From Candidatus Neomicrothrix sp. UBA814 (GTDB lineage Bacteria > Actinomycetota > Acidimicrobiia > Acidimicrobiales > Poriferisodalaceae): 16,145 nt of DNA. How positions within the stretch are numbered: the first letter of the stretch is position 1; each line of letters starts with the position of its first letter. Shown piece by piece: positions 1 to 6,969 of the stretch. Location: NCBI GenBank assembly GCA_002296525.1, contig DBIA01000018.1, forward strand, positions 1 through 16,145, in the 5' to 3' direction. The position numbers and the translations under genes were made by a program. The notes beneath the pieces were generated by a model. That model was not told the origin of the DNA. It did not search any database and was given only the letters and a program-made list of their open reading frames with translations.

Positions 1-638
1 ACCATGACGACCATGACGATCATGACGACCATGACGGCCATGATGATCACCACGGCCACGACCACAGCGGTGTTGACCCTCACTTCTTCACAGACCCGCT
101 ACAGATGGTCAAAGTGGTTGAGGCACTTGTGGACTTTATGGCTGCCAATATCTCCGGTATAGATGCAGACCAATTACGAGCTAGTGGCGACAGCTATGTG
201 CAACAGCTCCGGGATCTTCACGACGAAATTCAAGAGATGTTCGAAGCAATTCCGGCGAGTAAACGAGTGCTAGTTACCAACCATGAAGTATTTAATTATT
301 TCGCGGAGCAATACGATTTCGAGGTAGTGGGAACGGTGATTCCGAGTTTGAGCACCACAGATAGCACCAGTGCGAAACAATTGACGGAACTTATTGAGGT
401 TATTGAGAGTCATCACGTGCCGGCGATCTTTGCTGATGCTCAAGCAAGCGATAGGCTCGCTTCGATGATCGCCGACGAAATTGGCGATATCGCTGTTGTA
501 GATCTTTATAGTGAATCACTTGGCGAAGCGGGATCCGGTGCCTCGACATACTTGGACATGCTTAGAACTAATTACGAGCGAATTGCAACGTCCTTGGCAG
601 TCGATGACCATGACCACGACCATGACCACAGCGATTAG
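1..638 (+). CDS. Metal (zinc-type) ABC transporter substrate-binding protein, 5' end missing
   Basis: This is the C-terminal part of a ZnuA/TroA-family protein, which captures Zn2+ or Mn2+ outside the membrane and passes it to an ABC permease. The reading frame is open from base 3 to the left edge, so the N-terminus and signal peptide lie outside the window; 211 residues are visible. Visible residues 1-22 are a His/Asp-rich loop typical of zinc-specific members. It is followed by GVDPHFFTDPLQM, which matches the family's DPHxWxDP metal-ligand motif with a Phe in place of Trp. A second likely ligand is the His in TNHEVFNYF, and the FADAQAS stretch matches the later conserved block. The protein ends in a second acidic His run (DDHDHDHDHSD). 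An internal ATG at 105 is not the start, because the metal-binding motif lies before it. The permease gene follows at once. Family is clear; the metal is inferred as zinc from the His-rich loop. Confidence 0.93.
   Translation, partial: HDDHDDHDDHDGHDDHHGHDHSGVDPHFFTDPLQMVKVVEALVDFMAANISGIDADQLRASGDSYVQQLRDLHDEIQEMFEAIPASKRVLVTNHEVFNYFAEQYDFEVVGTVIPSLSTTDSTSAKQLTELIEVIESHHVPAIFADAQASDRLASMIADEIGDIAVVDLYSESLGEAGSGASTYLDMLRTNYERIATSLAVDDHDHDHDHSD
3..47 (+). repeat. 9-bp tandem repeat encoding the His/Asp-rich metal loop
   Basis: Five consecutive 9-base units of the form CATGACGAC, with small changes in the second, fourth and fifth copies, encode HDD-type triplets. The repeat runs into a less regular His-rich stretch to about base 69 and may extend past the left edge. 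It is coding sequence of the metal-binding protein; copy number in such repeats can vary by slippage. Confidence 0.8.
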
Positions 639-653
639 CACCATTAATAGTTG

Positions 654-1511
654 ATGTCCTTTATTGTCGACGCGTTTGAGCCTGCATTTATGCAGAGGGC
701 GTTGATAGGAAGTTTGCTGGCGATAGTCGCATCCTCGCTTGTTGGGACTTGGGTTGTCCTTCGAGGCTTAGCTTTTTTGGGTGATGCTCTAGCCCACGGT
801 GTGATTCCTGGAATAGCGTTGGCTGTCTTGTTTGGCTACAACCTATTCCTGGGAGCTCTTGTCGCAGCGGTCGTTATGACGGGGCTAATTACTTTCGTGT
901 CCAACCGAACGGTAATTAGAGATGACACTTCAATTGGGTTGCTGTTCGTGGGAATGCTGTCCCTCGGGGTGGTGATTGTCTCAACGGCAGGCTCTTTCAG
1001 GACTGATGTGACGGCGATTTTGTTCGGCGACGCATTAGGCGTTTCAAGGTCTGACGTCAGAAACCAGTTCATTGCTACCGCTTTTGTGGTTATTTGCACG
1101 GTGTTGCTGTACCGGCCTTTTCTTGCCTCGACCTTTAACGAAACAAAAGCTGCGACTCTTGGGATGAGGCCAAAATTGACCCAGGCGGCGTTGTTGGGGT
1201 TGCTTTCAGTAAGTATCGTCAGCAGCTTTCAAACAATCGGAACTCTGCTTGTATTTGGGCTGATCGTTGCTCCACCTGCCACCGCATCTTTGCTAGTAAG
1301 CCGTGTTGTTCCAATCATGCTCTTATCCATGGCCCTTGGGGCATTGGCAGCAATCGCGGGTCTCCTCGTGAGCTTTCACTATGGAACGGCGGGCGGAGCG
1401 ACCATTGCAGGTTTATGTGTTTCAGAGTTCTTCTTGGTGCTGGTAGCCCGTTTAGTGAAAGGGCGGCTAGGGGCCTCCAATCAGAACAGGCGCAGTGAAG
1501 CGTTGGTGTGA
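654..1511 (+). CDS. Metal (zinc-type) ABC transporter permease
   Basis: Membrane component of a ZnuB/TroC-type importer that moves Zn2+ or Mn2+ across the cytoplasmic membrane. The 285-residue protein is of normal family length and almost entirely hydrophobic, with seven to nine helices. The family's conserved blocks are present: LRGLAFLGDALAHGVIPG near residues 37-54 and GTLLVFGLIVAPPATASLL near 196-214. ETKAATLGM near 163-171 fits the cytoplasmic loop that contacts the ATPase. It starts 15 bases after the binding-protein stop, so the two are almost certainly co-transcribed. A TTG at 651 directly before the ATG is an alternative start. No Shine-Dalgarno sequence is visible. The ATPase subunit is not in the window; it may lie upstream of the left edge. 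Confidence 0.93.
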   Translation: MSFIVDAFEPAFMQRALIGSLLAIVASSLVGTWVVLRGLAFLGDALAHGVIPGIALAVLFGYNLFLGALVAAVVMTGLITFVSNRTVIRDDTSIGLLFVGMLSLGVVIVSTAGSFRTDVTAILFGDALGVSRSDVRNQFIATAFVVICTVLLYRPFLASTFNETKAATLGMRPKLTQAALLGLLSVSIVSSFQTIGTLLVFGLIVAPPATASLLVSRVVPIMLLSMALGALAAIAGLLVSFHYGTAGGATIAGLCVSEFFLVLVARLVKGRLGASNQNRRSEALV

Positions 1512-1537
1512 GCCCTTAAAGGCAGTCGAACGGGCTC
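1510..1537 (+). terminator. Possible weak hairpin after the metal-transport genes
   Basis: A perfect 6-bp inverted repeat (GAGCCC at 1510-1515, GGGCTC at 1532-1537) begins on the permease stop codon and encloses a 16-base loop. No T-tract follows, so it is at best a weak terminator. It is the only such structure between the transporter genes and the next unit. Confidence 0.3.
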
Positions 1538-1581
1538 CCATAGCTGTTCCATAACCGCATAAGATCAGGGGTCGAGATATC

Positions 1582-1588
1582 AGGGGGA
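1582..1588 (+). promoter_or_regulatory. Ribosome binding site of the first PhyH gene
   Basis: AGGGGGA ends four bases before the ATG at 1593 and is one of the clearest G-rich ribosome binding sites in the window. A TANNNT box (TAAGAT, 1560-1565) lies just upstream and could be a -10 element; no convincing -35 is present. The site supports ATG 1593 as the start of the dioxygenase-P450 unit. Confidence 0.6.
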
Positions 1589-1592
1589 CAAT

Positions 1593-2765
1593 ATGGCACT
1601 CACCGAACTCTCCGCGAACCAGCATGCTGAGAAAATGGCGACCTATGTCAGCGAGCGAGGCAGAGCCTCAGCCAACTTCGGTAGTCGAGGACCGATCCGC
1701 TATGGTGCCGCCGGAGAATTACACCCAGACATCCTCACCGACTTTGAAAACTATGGCTTTTACATCTTCGAAGGCGTAATTGATATCGATGAGATTGAAG
1801 AATTGCGTGACGCGGTAGAAGAGACCATTGAACGGGCACCTTCACCCCCGGGTTCTGACACCGACGCTCAAGGTCGCCCAGCCCTCGGACTCGACTATCC
1901 GATTAGTCCCTACATTTTCATCAAACCGCTATCTGATCCTTGGGGTGGGACCAAGCTGCTGAGTGGACGTCACCCAGTCAAGATGACTGAACCGAGCCCT
2001 GATGACGACGCACCTGACCATGTTGTTCATTTGTTGCTGCAGATGTGCACTTCGATGCCTGCGGCGCTTCGGCTATATGGTCACCCAGATCTTTTGGGTA
2101 TTGCTGAAGCGATCAACGGTCCAAATTTCGTTCCTTACAATGATTCGATATTCGTGAAAAAGCCAGGAATGGGTGGGTCAGTGGCATGGCATCAAGATGG
2201 AGCAACCCATTGGGATAACCCCGACTGGTACCCGGGTATCCATGGATTCAACTTTCAAGTACAGCTTTACCCCACAACCCCAGCGAACGCGTTATGGATC
2301 GTCCCGGGTAGCCACAGAAAGGGTCGCATCGATATAAAGAGCCGCGTCGCAGACAATCAAGACGGGGAGCTGCTACCCGATGCGATTCCACTAGTGGCTA
2401 ACGCCGGAGACGTAACCATTGTCAATCGGCATATGCTTCACGGCTCTTTCGCTAATACCTCTCCGGACCCTCGCGTATCCATCACGTTCGGTTTCTACCC
2501 GCACTCGTCCGTACTGGGGGTGTCTGGGGGGCTCAACATAACTCTCGATAAAGACAAGAGTGGCGAGAAGATTTACGACGAAGAACACATTAGACGCCGC
2601 TCAGCGGTAGTTCAGGTAGCGATAGATGCTCGACACCAGGCGCGTCCAGAAGAACGGCGCTACCGCTACGCGCCATTTCTGGGCGATGAAGATGACTACC
2701 GATACGGACCCGAAACGATCGAGAGCGTGCTGAGCGACTACACCCTCTACGACATCGCCCTGTAG
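1593..2765 (+). CDS. Phytanoyl-CoA dioxygenase (PhyH) family Fe(II)/2-oxoglutarate oxygenase, copy 1
   Basis: Cytoplasmic non-heme iron oxygenase that would hydroxylate a C-H bond of an organic substrate while converting 2-oxoglutarate and O2 to succinate and CO2. The 390-residue protein carries the iron-binding triad: H200 and D202 in WHQDGATHW, and H283 in MLHGS. R294 in DPRVSITFGF is the likely 2-oxoglutarate anchor. The block NALWIVPGSHRKGRIDI (residues 232-248) is the usual PhyH loop between the first and distal ligands. The protein is longer than typical members (about 270-300), with extra sequence before the core and a charged C-terminal tail from about 320. The clear ribosome binding site fixes the start. 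The P450 gene starts 11 bases after the stop, so they likely act in one pathway. The substrate cannot be read from the sequence. Confidence 0.9.
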   Translation: MALTELSANQHAEKMATYVSERGRASANFGSRGPIRYGAAGELHPDILTDFENYGFYIFEGVIDIDEIEELRDAVEETIERAPSPPGSDTDAQGRPALGLDYPISPYIFIKPLSDPWGGTKLLSGRHPVKMTEPSPDDDAPDHVVHLLLQMCTSMPAALRLYGHPDLLGIAEAINGPNFVPYNDSIFVKKPGMGGSVAWHQDGATHWDNPDWYPGIHGFNFQVQLYPTTPANALWIVPGSHRKGRIDIKSRVADNQDGELLPDAIPLVANAGDVTIVNRHMLHGSFANTSPDPRVSITFGFYPHSSVLGVSGGLNITLDKDKSGEKIYDEEHIRRRSAVVQVAIDARHQARPEERRYRYAPFLGDEDDYRYGPETIESVLSDYTLYDIAL

Positions 2766-2776
2766 ACGCAATATCG

Positions 2777-3964
2777 ATGAAGGACATCGACCTCAACGAC
2801 CCAGCGAGCGTGGAGAACCCTCACGCCTATTGGTCTCACTTCCGCGAAATGGGACCGGTCCAATGGAGTGACGCTCACCGAGCGTGGGTAATTCTCGACC
2901 ATGCAGAACTCAGCGAAGCATTTCGCGACGGACGTCTGCTGTCTGCGGACAGAGTCACACCCCTCGAACGGGTCGCCCAACATCGACCCGCAAGTTTCGC
3001 CAAGGTTGTCGAACTCCTAGGGGGGTGGATGGTATTTCGTGACCCGCCATTACATACCCACCTTCGAGACCCGCTTCGTAATGTGTTCACACCTCGTCGA
3101 GTAGAAAACCTTCAAGACACTGTCAGTCGAGTCGTCGAAGAAGTCGTTGACGGACTACCAAAACAGATTGATGTCCGGAAAGACTTTGCAGGGCCGTTAC
3201 CAGCTTGGGTAATCGCAGAGCTCCTCGGTGTACAGGCTGACGAACGAGATCTCTTTCAAGGTTGGTCTGATGACTTAGCGACCATAGTTTTTGCCACTGA
3301 CCCGCACACCACTGCCCCGGAGCAAGCGATCGCAGCCGCCGACGAATTCAGCGACTTCTTTCAACACCTGATCGACCGAGAACGAGTCGAACCATCGAAC
3401 ACCTTGATGACGTTGCTCGTCGACGGAGCAGGTGACCAACTCTCCGACCTCGAACTGGTTGGTGCTTGCACACTCATCTTGTTCGCTGGTCATGAGACAA
3501 CGACATCTCTGCTCATGAATACGATCGGGTTGTTGGCAACTCGACCCGAACTTGTCGAAGATTTTCGAACAAGCGACACCGAAACTGCTATCGAAGAGAT
3601 TCTCCGCGTTCTTGGACCTACGCGAAGCATGTATAGAAAGGTCGCGGTCGAGCATGAAAGAGGAGGGCACAGCTTCGCGGTGGAAGACAACGTATTGCTT
3701 TGCGTCGCTGCCGCTAACCATGATCCCCAGGTTTTCTCCAACCCCGGAACTTTGATGCTTGATCGTGACCCTAACCCCCATCTGACTTTTGGCTGGGGTC
3801 TTCATCATTGTCTTGGAGCGCATTTAGCGCGCCTTGAGGCCCGCTTGGCTCTCGAAGCTTTACTTACGAAATATCAAACATTTGAATCTGTCGGAACCGT
3901 TCCACCTATCGAGGGCACCGTTATTTCATCGATACAACAGCCCTTACATCTCCGACTCACCTAA
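2777..3964 (+). CDS. Cytochrome P450
   Basis: Soluble bacterial class I-type cytochrome P450 of 395 residues, the usual length, with no membrane anchor. It would insert one oxygen atom into an organic substrate using electrons delivered by a ferredoxin. All hallmarks are present: the I-helix oxygen-activation motif AGHETT (237-242), the K-helix ExxR pair (E274, R277), and the heme loop FGWGLHHCLG (338-347) with C345 as the iron ligand, followed by AHLARLEARLALEALL. The acid-threonine pair is intact, so the enzyme should be active. It sits between two PhyH-type dioxygenases with gaps of 11 and 13 bases. No Shine-Dalgarno sequence precedes the ATG, so translation may be coupled to the upstream gene. 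No ferredoxin or reductase gene is in the window. The CYP family and substrate are not assignable by eye. Confidence 0.96.
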   Translation: MKDIDLNDPASVENPHAYWSHFREMGPVQWSDAHRAWVILDHAELSEAFRDGRLLSADRVTPLERVAQHRPASFAKVVELLGGWMVFRDPPLHTHLRDPLRNVFTPRRVENLQDTVSRVVEEVVDGLPKQIDVRKDFAGPLPAWVIAELLGVQADERDLFQGWSDDLATIVFATDPHTTAPEQAIAAADEFSDFFQHLIDRERVEPSNTLMTLLVDGAGDQLSDLELVGACTLILFAGHETTTSLLMNTIGLLATRPELVEDFRTSDTETAIEEILRVLGPTRSMYRKVAVEHERGGHSFAVEDNVLLCVAAANHDPQVFSNPGTLMLDRDPNPHLTFGWGLHHCLGAHLARLEARLALEALLTKYQTFESVGTVPPIEGTVISSIQQPLHLRLT

Positions 3965-3970
3965 GGCGAG
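3963..3970 (+). promoter_or_regulatory. Ribosome binding site of the second PhyH gene
   Basis: AAGGCGAG overlaps the P450 stop codon and sits seven bases before the ATG at 3978. It supports that ATG over an in-frame upstream start at 3834, which would lie deep inside the P450 heme region. The arrangement suggests coupled translation. Confidence 0.55.
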
Positions 3971-3977
3971 ATTACAC

Positions 3978-4868
3978 ATGACTCAAGTCCCAATGATCAA
4001 CACGTACGACTGCAACGTAACGGCAGAGCAACTGATCACAGAACTTGACGCTAATGGCTGCGTAATTGTCGAAGGCCACATCAACGACACCCGAATGCGG
4101 CGACTTCACACAGAACTTCAGCCATACCTAGACAATGCGCCCTTAGGTAAAACCGATTTCGCGGGCCGAACCTCAAGACGACGTAATGGGCTACTAACCA
4201 AATCTGAGACTTGCCGCGAACTCGCGATCGACCCTCTTGTATTAGCGGTCTGCGATGGCGTCCTAGGTCCAAACTGCGTGAATTACCGCTTACACGTGAC
4301 GATGCTGGTTGAACTGATGCCGGGCGAAGTGCGCCAAGAGATCCATCGAGATGGAGAGATCTACCCGGTACGTCACCCTGCGCCCCCGATGACCCTCGCA
4401 GCGTTTTGGGCCTACACAGATTTCACCAAGGAAAACGGAGCAACTCTTGTTGCTCCCGGATCTCACCGGTGGCCACAAGAACGTCAACCCGAAGATCACG
4501 AACTGGTGCAAGCAGTGATGCCGCAAGGATCGATGCTGCTCTACACCAGCAGTGTTTGGCACGGAAATGAGGCGAACCAGTCTGATGCGGTGCGCACCGG
4601 GATGGGGCTCCACTACAGCCTCGGATGGCTGCGCCAGGAAGAAAATCAAGTGCTCTCTTCACCCCCCGAAGTTGCCAGAAACTTCCCTGAGCGTCTCCAA
4701 CGCCTTATCGGATATGACTTCGGAGGTCCGTACCTCGGTTTTGTTGAGCAAGGTAACCCCATTGGGCTTTTGCGCGACGACGACGGTGACTTCGCTCGCA
4801 CCGAACCAGAACTAAACACTCAACGAGAGAAAATTACGCTTCTTCGGCTCGGAGAAATAGAACCATAA
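3978..4868 (+). CDS. Phytanoyl-CoA dioxygenase (PhyH) family Fe(II)/2-oxoglutarate oxygenase, copy 2
   Basis: A second PhyH-type oxygenase, 296 residues from ATG 3978 and of ordinary family length. Likely iron ligands are H123 and D125 in EIHRDGEIYP and H195 in SVWHGNEAN; R206 in DAVRTGMGLHYSLGW is the likely 2-oxoglutarate anchor. The core GATLVAPGSHRWPQER (154-169) matches the PhyH pattern of a Pro-Gly-Ser-His turn. Outside these motifs I see little similarity to the first PhyH protein, so it is probably not a recent duplicate. The frame is open back to 3834, but that extension overlaps the P450 heme-binding region, while the chosen start has a ribosome binding site and leaves a 13-base gap. 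It is the last gene of the three-gene unit and probably acts on the same substrate or its product. The reaction is unknown. Confidence 0.9.
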   Translation: MTQVPMINTYDCNVTAEQLITELDANGCVIVEGHINDTRMRRLHTELQPYLDNAPLGKTDFAGRTSRRRNGLLTKSETCRELAIDPLVLAVCDGVLGPNCVNYRLHVTMLVELMPGEVRQEIHRDGEIYPVRHPAPPMTLAAFWAYTDFTKENGATLVAPGSHRWPQERQPEDHELVQAVMPQGSMLLYTSSVWHGNEANQSDAVRTGMGLHYSLGWLRQEENQVLSSPPEVARNFPERLQRLIGYDFGGPYLGFVEQGNPIGLLRDDDGDFARTEPELNTQREKITLLRLGEIEP

Positions 4869-4869
4869 G

Positions 4870-4916
4870 ACTCAAACACTTCTTGTCTGGGACCGCAAGC
4901 AGGCAGTTTCTTGAGT
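4870..4916 (+). other. Weak inverted repeat after the dioxygenase-P450 unit
   Basis: ACTCAA at 4870-4875 pairs with TTGAGT at 4911-4916 across a 35-base loop, starting just after the stop codon at 4866-4868. A short T-rich patch follows. This may mark the end of the transcript, but the stem is short and A/T-rich and the call is tentative. Confidence 0.2.
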
Positions 4917-4966
4917 TCTTAGAGGCCCGACATTGCTGGTGTGGGAGACACAACGGTTGCATGGGT

Positions 4967-4981
4967 TAGTTTGTTCCAATG
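4967..4981 (+). promoter_or_regulatory. Likely -10 box for leaderless start of the alpha/beta hydrolase
   Basis: TAGTTT (4967-4972) lies six bases before ATG 4979. This is the spacing expected if transcription starts at the A of the start codon, as in actinobacterial leaderless genes. No Shine-Dalgarno sequence and no clear -35 are present. Confidence 0.5.
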
Positions 4982-5668
4982 AGTAAACCTGTCGTTCTAG
5001 TTCATGGAGCGTGGCACGGATCGTGGTGTTGGGAGCGAGTTACCCCGTACCTGGACGCCGCCAACATTGAGTGGGTAGCACCAGATTTACCAAGTGTCAC
5101 AGATGCTGCGAGCGGAGCTAATCAGGCCGAAGACGACCAAGTCGTAAGAGCGGCGCTTGACCTTCTGCCTGGAGATAAGGAGGCCATCCTGCTCGGTCAC
5201 TCACGGGGAGGCATGGTCATCACCGAAGCTGGAACCCATCCGAGAGTTGGTCACCTGGTGTACTTAGCTGCGTTTCTCGGATTAGCTCAAGAGGACACCA
5301 CCCCGTATCGTTCCGATGAGCTAAACAACTCGCTGCAAATTCACGACGATGGAACCACCACGGTCATAGAAGACTTAGGTCATGCTGTGTTCTACAACGA
5401 ACACAGCGCAGAAGATTTCTCTTGGGCAGCTCAACAATTACGTGCTCAAAGCCACAAACCATTCGAGGGTGAATCACAGCTGGCTTGGCGCTCAAAACCG
5501 TCCACTTACGTAGTGTGTGCTCGCGACAACGCGCTACCCCCTGCTGGTCAACGAACCATGGCAGCTCGGGCAACAACCACCATCGAATGGGAAACTGACC
5601 ATTCGCCGTTTGTGTACCGTCCAGAACTAGTGGCCACACTGTTAATCGGTCTCAGCGTGGGTAACTGA
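4979..5668 (+). CDS. Alpha/beta-fold hydrolase
   Basis: Small soluble serine hydrolase of 229 residues, of the compact type that includes plant methylesterases and hydroxynitrile lyases and many bacterial esterases. The oxyanion region VLVHGAWHGSWCW (residues 6-18) opens the protein. The nucleophile elbow GHSRGG places the catalytic Ser at 75; the likely acid is D183 in CARDNALPP and the base H208 in ETDHSPF. The lid between about 103 and 165 is short. The natural substrate is unknown; ester hydrolysis is a reasonable guess. It lies 110 bases after the dioxygenase-P450 unit with its own promoter-like box, so it is probably transcribed alone. It converges on the flavoprotein gene with 33 bases between the stops. 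Confidence 0.9.
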   Translation: MSKPVVLVHGAWHGSWCWERVTPYLDAANIEWVAPDLPSVTDAASGANQAEDDQVVRAALDLLPGDKEAILLGHSRGGMVITEAGTHPRVGHLVYLAAFLGLAQEDTTPYRSDELNNSLQIHDDGTTTVIEDLGHAVFYNEHSAEDFSWAAQQLRAQSHKPFEGESQLAWRSKPSTYVVCARDNALPPAGQRTMAARATTTIEWETDHSPFVYRPELVATLLIGLSVGN

Positions 5669-5675
5669 CACCCAC
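5657..5675. terminator. Possible hairpin between convergent genes
   Basis: GTGGGT (5657-5662) and ACCCAC (5670-5675) form a perfect 6-bp stem with a 7-base loop that contains the hydrolase stop codon. There is no T-tract on either side. Its place between convergent genes suits a two-way terminator, but the stem is modest. Confidence 0.3.
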
Positions 5676-5701
5676 CGGATCACCTACCTGAAGAGCACAA
5701 C

Positions 5702-6331
5702 TCAATAGAGTTCGTTTCCTTCGTGCCATGACCCGAAACGGGCCTCCATTTGCGCCACAGTCTCATCGGATGTGGTTTGATCACCAAGGCACTCGGCGTA
5801 ACTGGCAAGGTCGTCAATTTGAGGCCAGTCCTTGGGGGACCACAACTTCGACCGAATCACAGACTTCCCACAGTGGAACATGACTTCGTTAGCTTCTATT
5901 ACGAGGGCTAAAATTGGTGGACGGCCCTTGATAGCCATAGTTGCCAAAAAGTCGGGGTCATTAACAATTTGGGCGACGCCGCTGACCCTCAGCACTTCGC
6001 CTCTACCGGGAACCATGAACATCAGCCCCACGTGTGGTTGCTCTAGCACATTGTGCAGCGTGTCAAGCCGGCGATTGCCCGGTCGATCCGGAATAGCCAA
6101 GGTCTTATCGTCGAGAATCTGAACGAAACCTGCTGGATCGCCTTTCGGAGACAAATCCATATTGCCCGAAGAATCAGTGCTGCAAACGACGACGAACGGG
6201 CTTCGCTGGATCCATCGACGGCAGTGCCCATCAAGGCTCGACAACACCTTCGTTTGTTGAGCTGAGCGGGGTGATGGCACCAAGTCACGTAGCTCTTCGG
6301 GATTGGTTACGACGTGTCGTGAATCGAACAT
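5702..6331 (-). CDS. Pyridoxamine 5'-phosphate oxidase-like FMN flavoprotein, MSMEG_1061 type
   Basis: Split-barrel flavin-binding protein of 209 residues, resembling the actinobacterial MSMEG_1061 family of FMN-dependent PPOX-type proteins. Recognisable blocks are FVVVCSTDSSGNMDLSPKGD (46-65), the family's DRPGNRRLDTLHNVL (82-96) and VGLMFMVPGRGEVLRVSG (101-118). These contribute the flavin site and the barrel core in the family. Members are thought to bind FMN or a deazaflavin and act as small oxidoreductases, but the substrate is not known. It is the only minus-strand gene in the window. GACAAT lies six bases before its ATG, a near match to the leaderless pattern seen elsewhere here, and no Shine-Dalgarno sequence is present. 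The family call is firm; the role is not. Confidence 0.88.
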   Translation of the reverse strand: MFDSRHVVTNPEELRDLVPSPRSAQQTKVLSSLDGHCRRWIQRSPFVVVCSTDSSGNMDLSPKGDPAGFVQILDDKTLAIPDRPGNRRLDTLHNVLEQPHVGLMFMVPGRGEVLRVSGVAQIVNDPDFLATMAIKGRPPILALVIEANEVMFHCGKSVIRSKLWSPKDWPQIDDLASYAECLGDQTTSDETVAQMEARFGSWHEGNELY

Positions 6332-6397
6332 GCATCAATTGTCGCCCAAAAAGCTTTCAGATGCCCGTGCCGGTACAAGCCTGCGCTGATTCTGCAA

Positions 6398-6408
6398 GGC
6401 TAATAGCC
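6398..6408. promoter_or_regulatory. Short perfect palindrome in a divergent promoter region
   Basis: GGCTA-A-TAGCC is a perfect 5+1+5 palindrome in the 193-base space between the minus-strand flavoprotein and the plus-strand membrane protein. Its position fits an operator for either gene, but a palindrome this short can arise by chance. I see nothing else convincing in this stretch. Confidence 0.2.
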
Positions 6409-6511
6409 ATCCTGGCAACCGGTGACCTCTTCGAGCAGTGACCTTGGCCTCTTACCCCCGAGGTTGTATCGCCAAAGGTCTTTATGTGGAACACTCTTTC
6501 CATAGCGAATC

Positions 6512-6520
6512 AAAGGCGGA
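6512..6520 (+). promoter_or_regulatory. Ribosome binding site deciding the start of the small membrane protein
   Basis: AAAGGCGGA lies four bases before ATG 6525. The frame is open back to a GTG at 6438, but the N-terminal extension that start would give is not hydrophobic and has no site before it, so 6525 is preferred. Confidence 0.55.
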
Positions 6521-6524
6521 AATT

Positions 6525-6896
6525 ATGAAAATGGATACAGAGGACTACATCGACATGCTCTCAGCCCGAGCGGCCGACATGCGAGCAATGGTCATGTTCT
6601 TCGCAGTCATCCATACCGGGCTGCTCGTGGTGTTGGGCTTTGGAGGTAGCGGCCTAGAAGACTCGGGAATTCAACTTGCGTTGACAGCGGTGACCGTCCT
6701 CACATCTTTATGGACAGTGTTCTTTATGGATGACTGCATGCAGGACCTATTCGCTATATCTCGAGACCTACCCGAAGACTTCCAAGCCAGCAACGTGGGG
6801 AAACGTTTCTCCGGTGTTTCGCTTCCTATGTTCAGAGCGGTGAACTTTATAGTGATTGGGCTCATCGTCCTCGCCGAAGTGTTGGCGATCTACTAG
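6525..6896 (+). CDS. Small three-helix membrane protein, function unknown
   Basis: A 123-residue protein I do not recognise. It begins with a short charged, probably helical segment (MKMDTEDYIDMLSARAADMR). Three likely transmembrane helices follow, at about residues 21-40, 50-68 and 103-122. The first loop is short (GGSGLEDSG). The second, residues 69-102, is hydrophilic and mixed in charge (DDCMQDLFAISRDLPEDF). The protein ends directly after the third helix. The layout vaguely resembles small bacterial membrane proteins of unknown function, but no catalytic or binding motif is visible. It faces away from the flavoprotein gene, and the next gene starts 126 bases downstream with its own promoter-like sequence. 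A longer version from GTG 6438 (152 residues) is possible but less likely. Coding by open frame, start signal and coherent membrane topology. Confidence 0.72.
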   Translation: MKMDTEDYIDMLSARAADMRAMVMFFAVIHTGLLVVLGFGGSGLEDSGIQLALTAVTVLTSLWTVFFMDDCMQDLFAISRDLPEDFQASNVGKRFSGVSLPMFRAVNFIVIGLIVLAEVLAIY

Positions 6897-6969
6897 GCCA
6901 CAATCGGGGATTCAGTGGAAGAAACTGGAGTCCCTTAGCGGCTAACCCTCAATGTGTACCGTGTGACTC

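Noticed and set aside
3..47. CRISPR-like or mobile-element repeat at the left edge
   Set aside because: The 9-base units are contiguous, have no spacers, and keep the reading frame of a His-rich metal loop.
105..107. ATG at 105 as start of the metal-binding protein
   Set aside because: The same frame is open to the left edge and encodes the His-rich loop and the DPH metal-ligand motif before this codon.
3275..3823. Minus-strand open frame of 182 codons inside the P450 gene
   Set aside because: It is antisense to the P450 I-helix to heme region; its translation resembles no family and lacks a start signal.
3834..3977. N-terminal extension of the second PhyH protein starting at 3834
   Set aside because: It would overlap the C-terminal part of the P450 immediately after the heme loop, while ATG 3978 has a ribosome binding site and gives normal family length.
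1593..4868. The two PhyH genes as a recent tandem duplication flanking the P450
   Set aside because: The proteins differ in length, in the residues between the first two iron ligands (Gln versus Arg), and in nearly all sequence outside the motifs.
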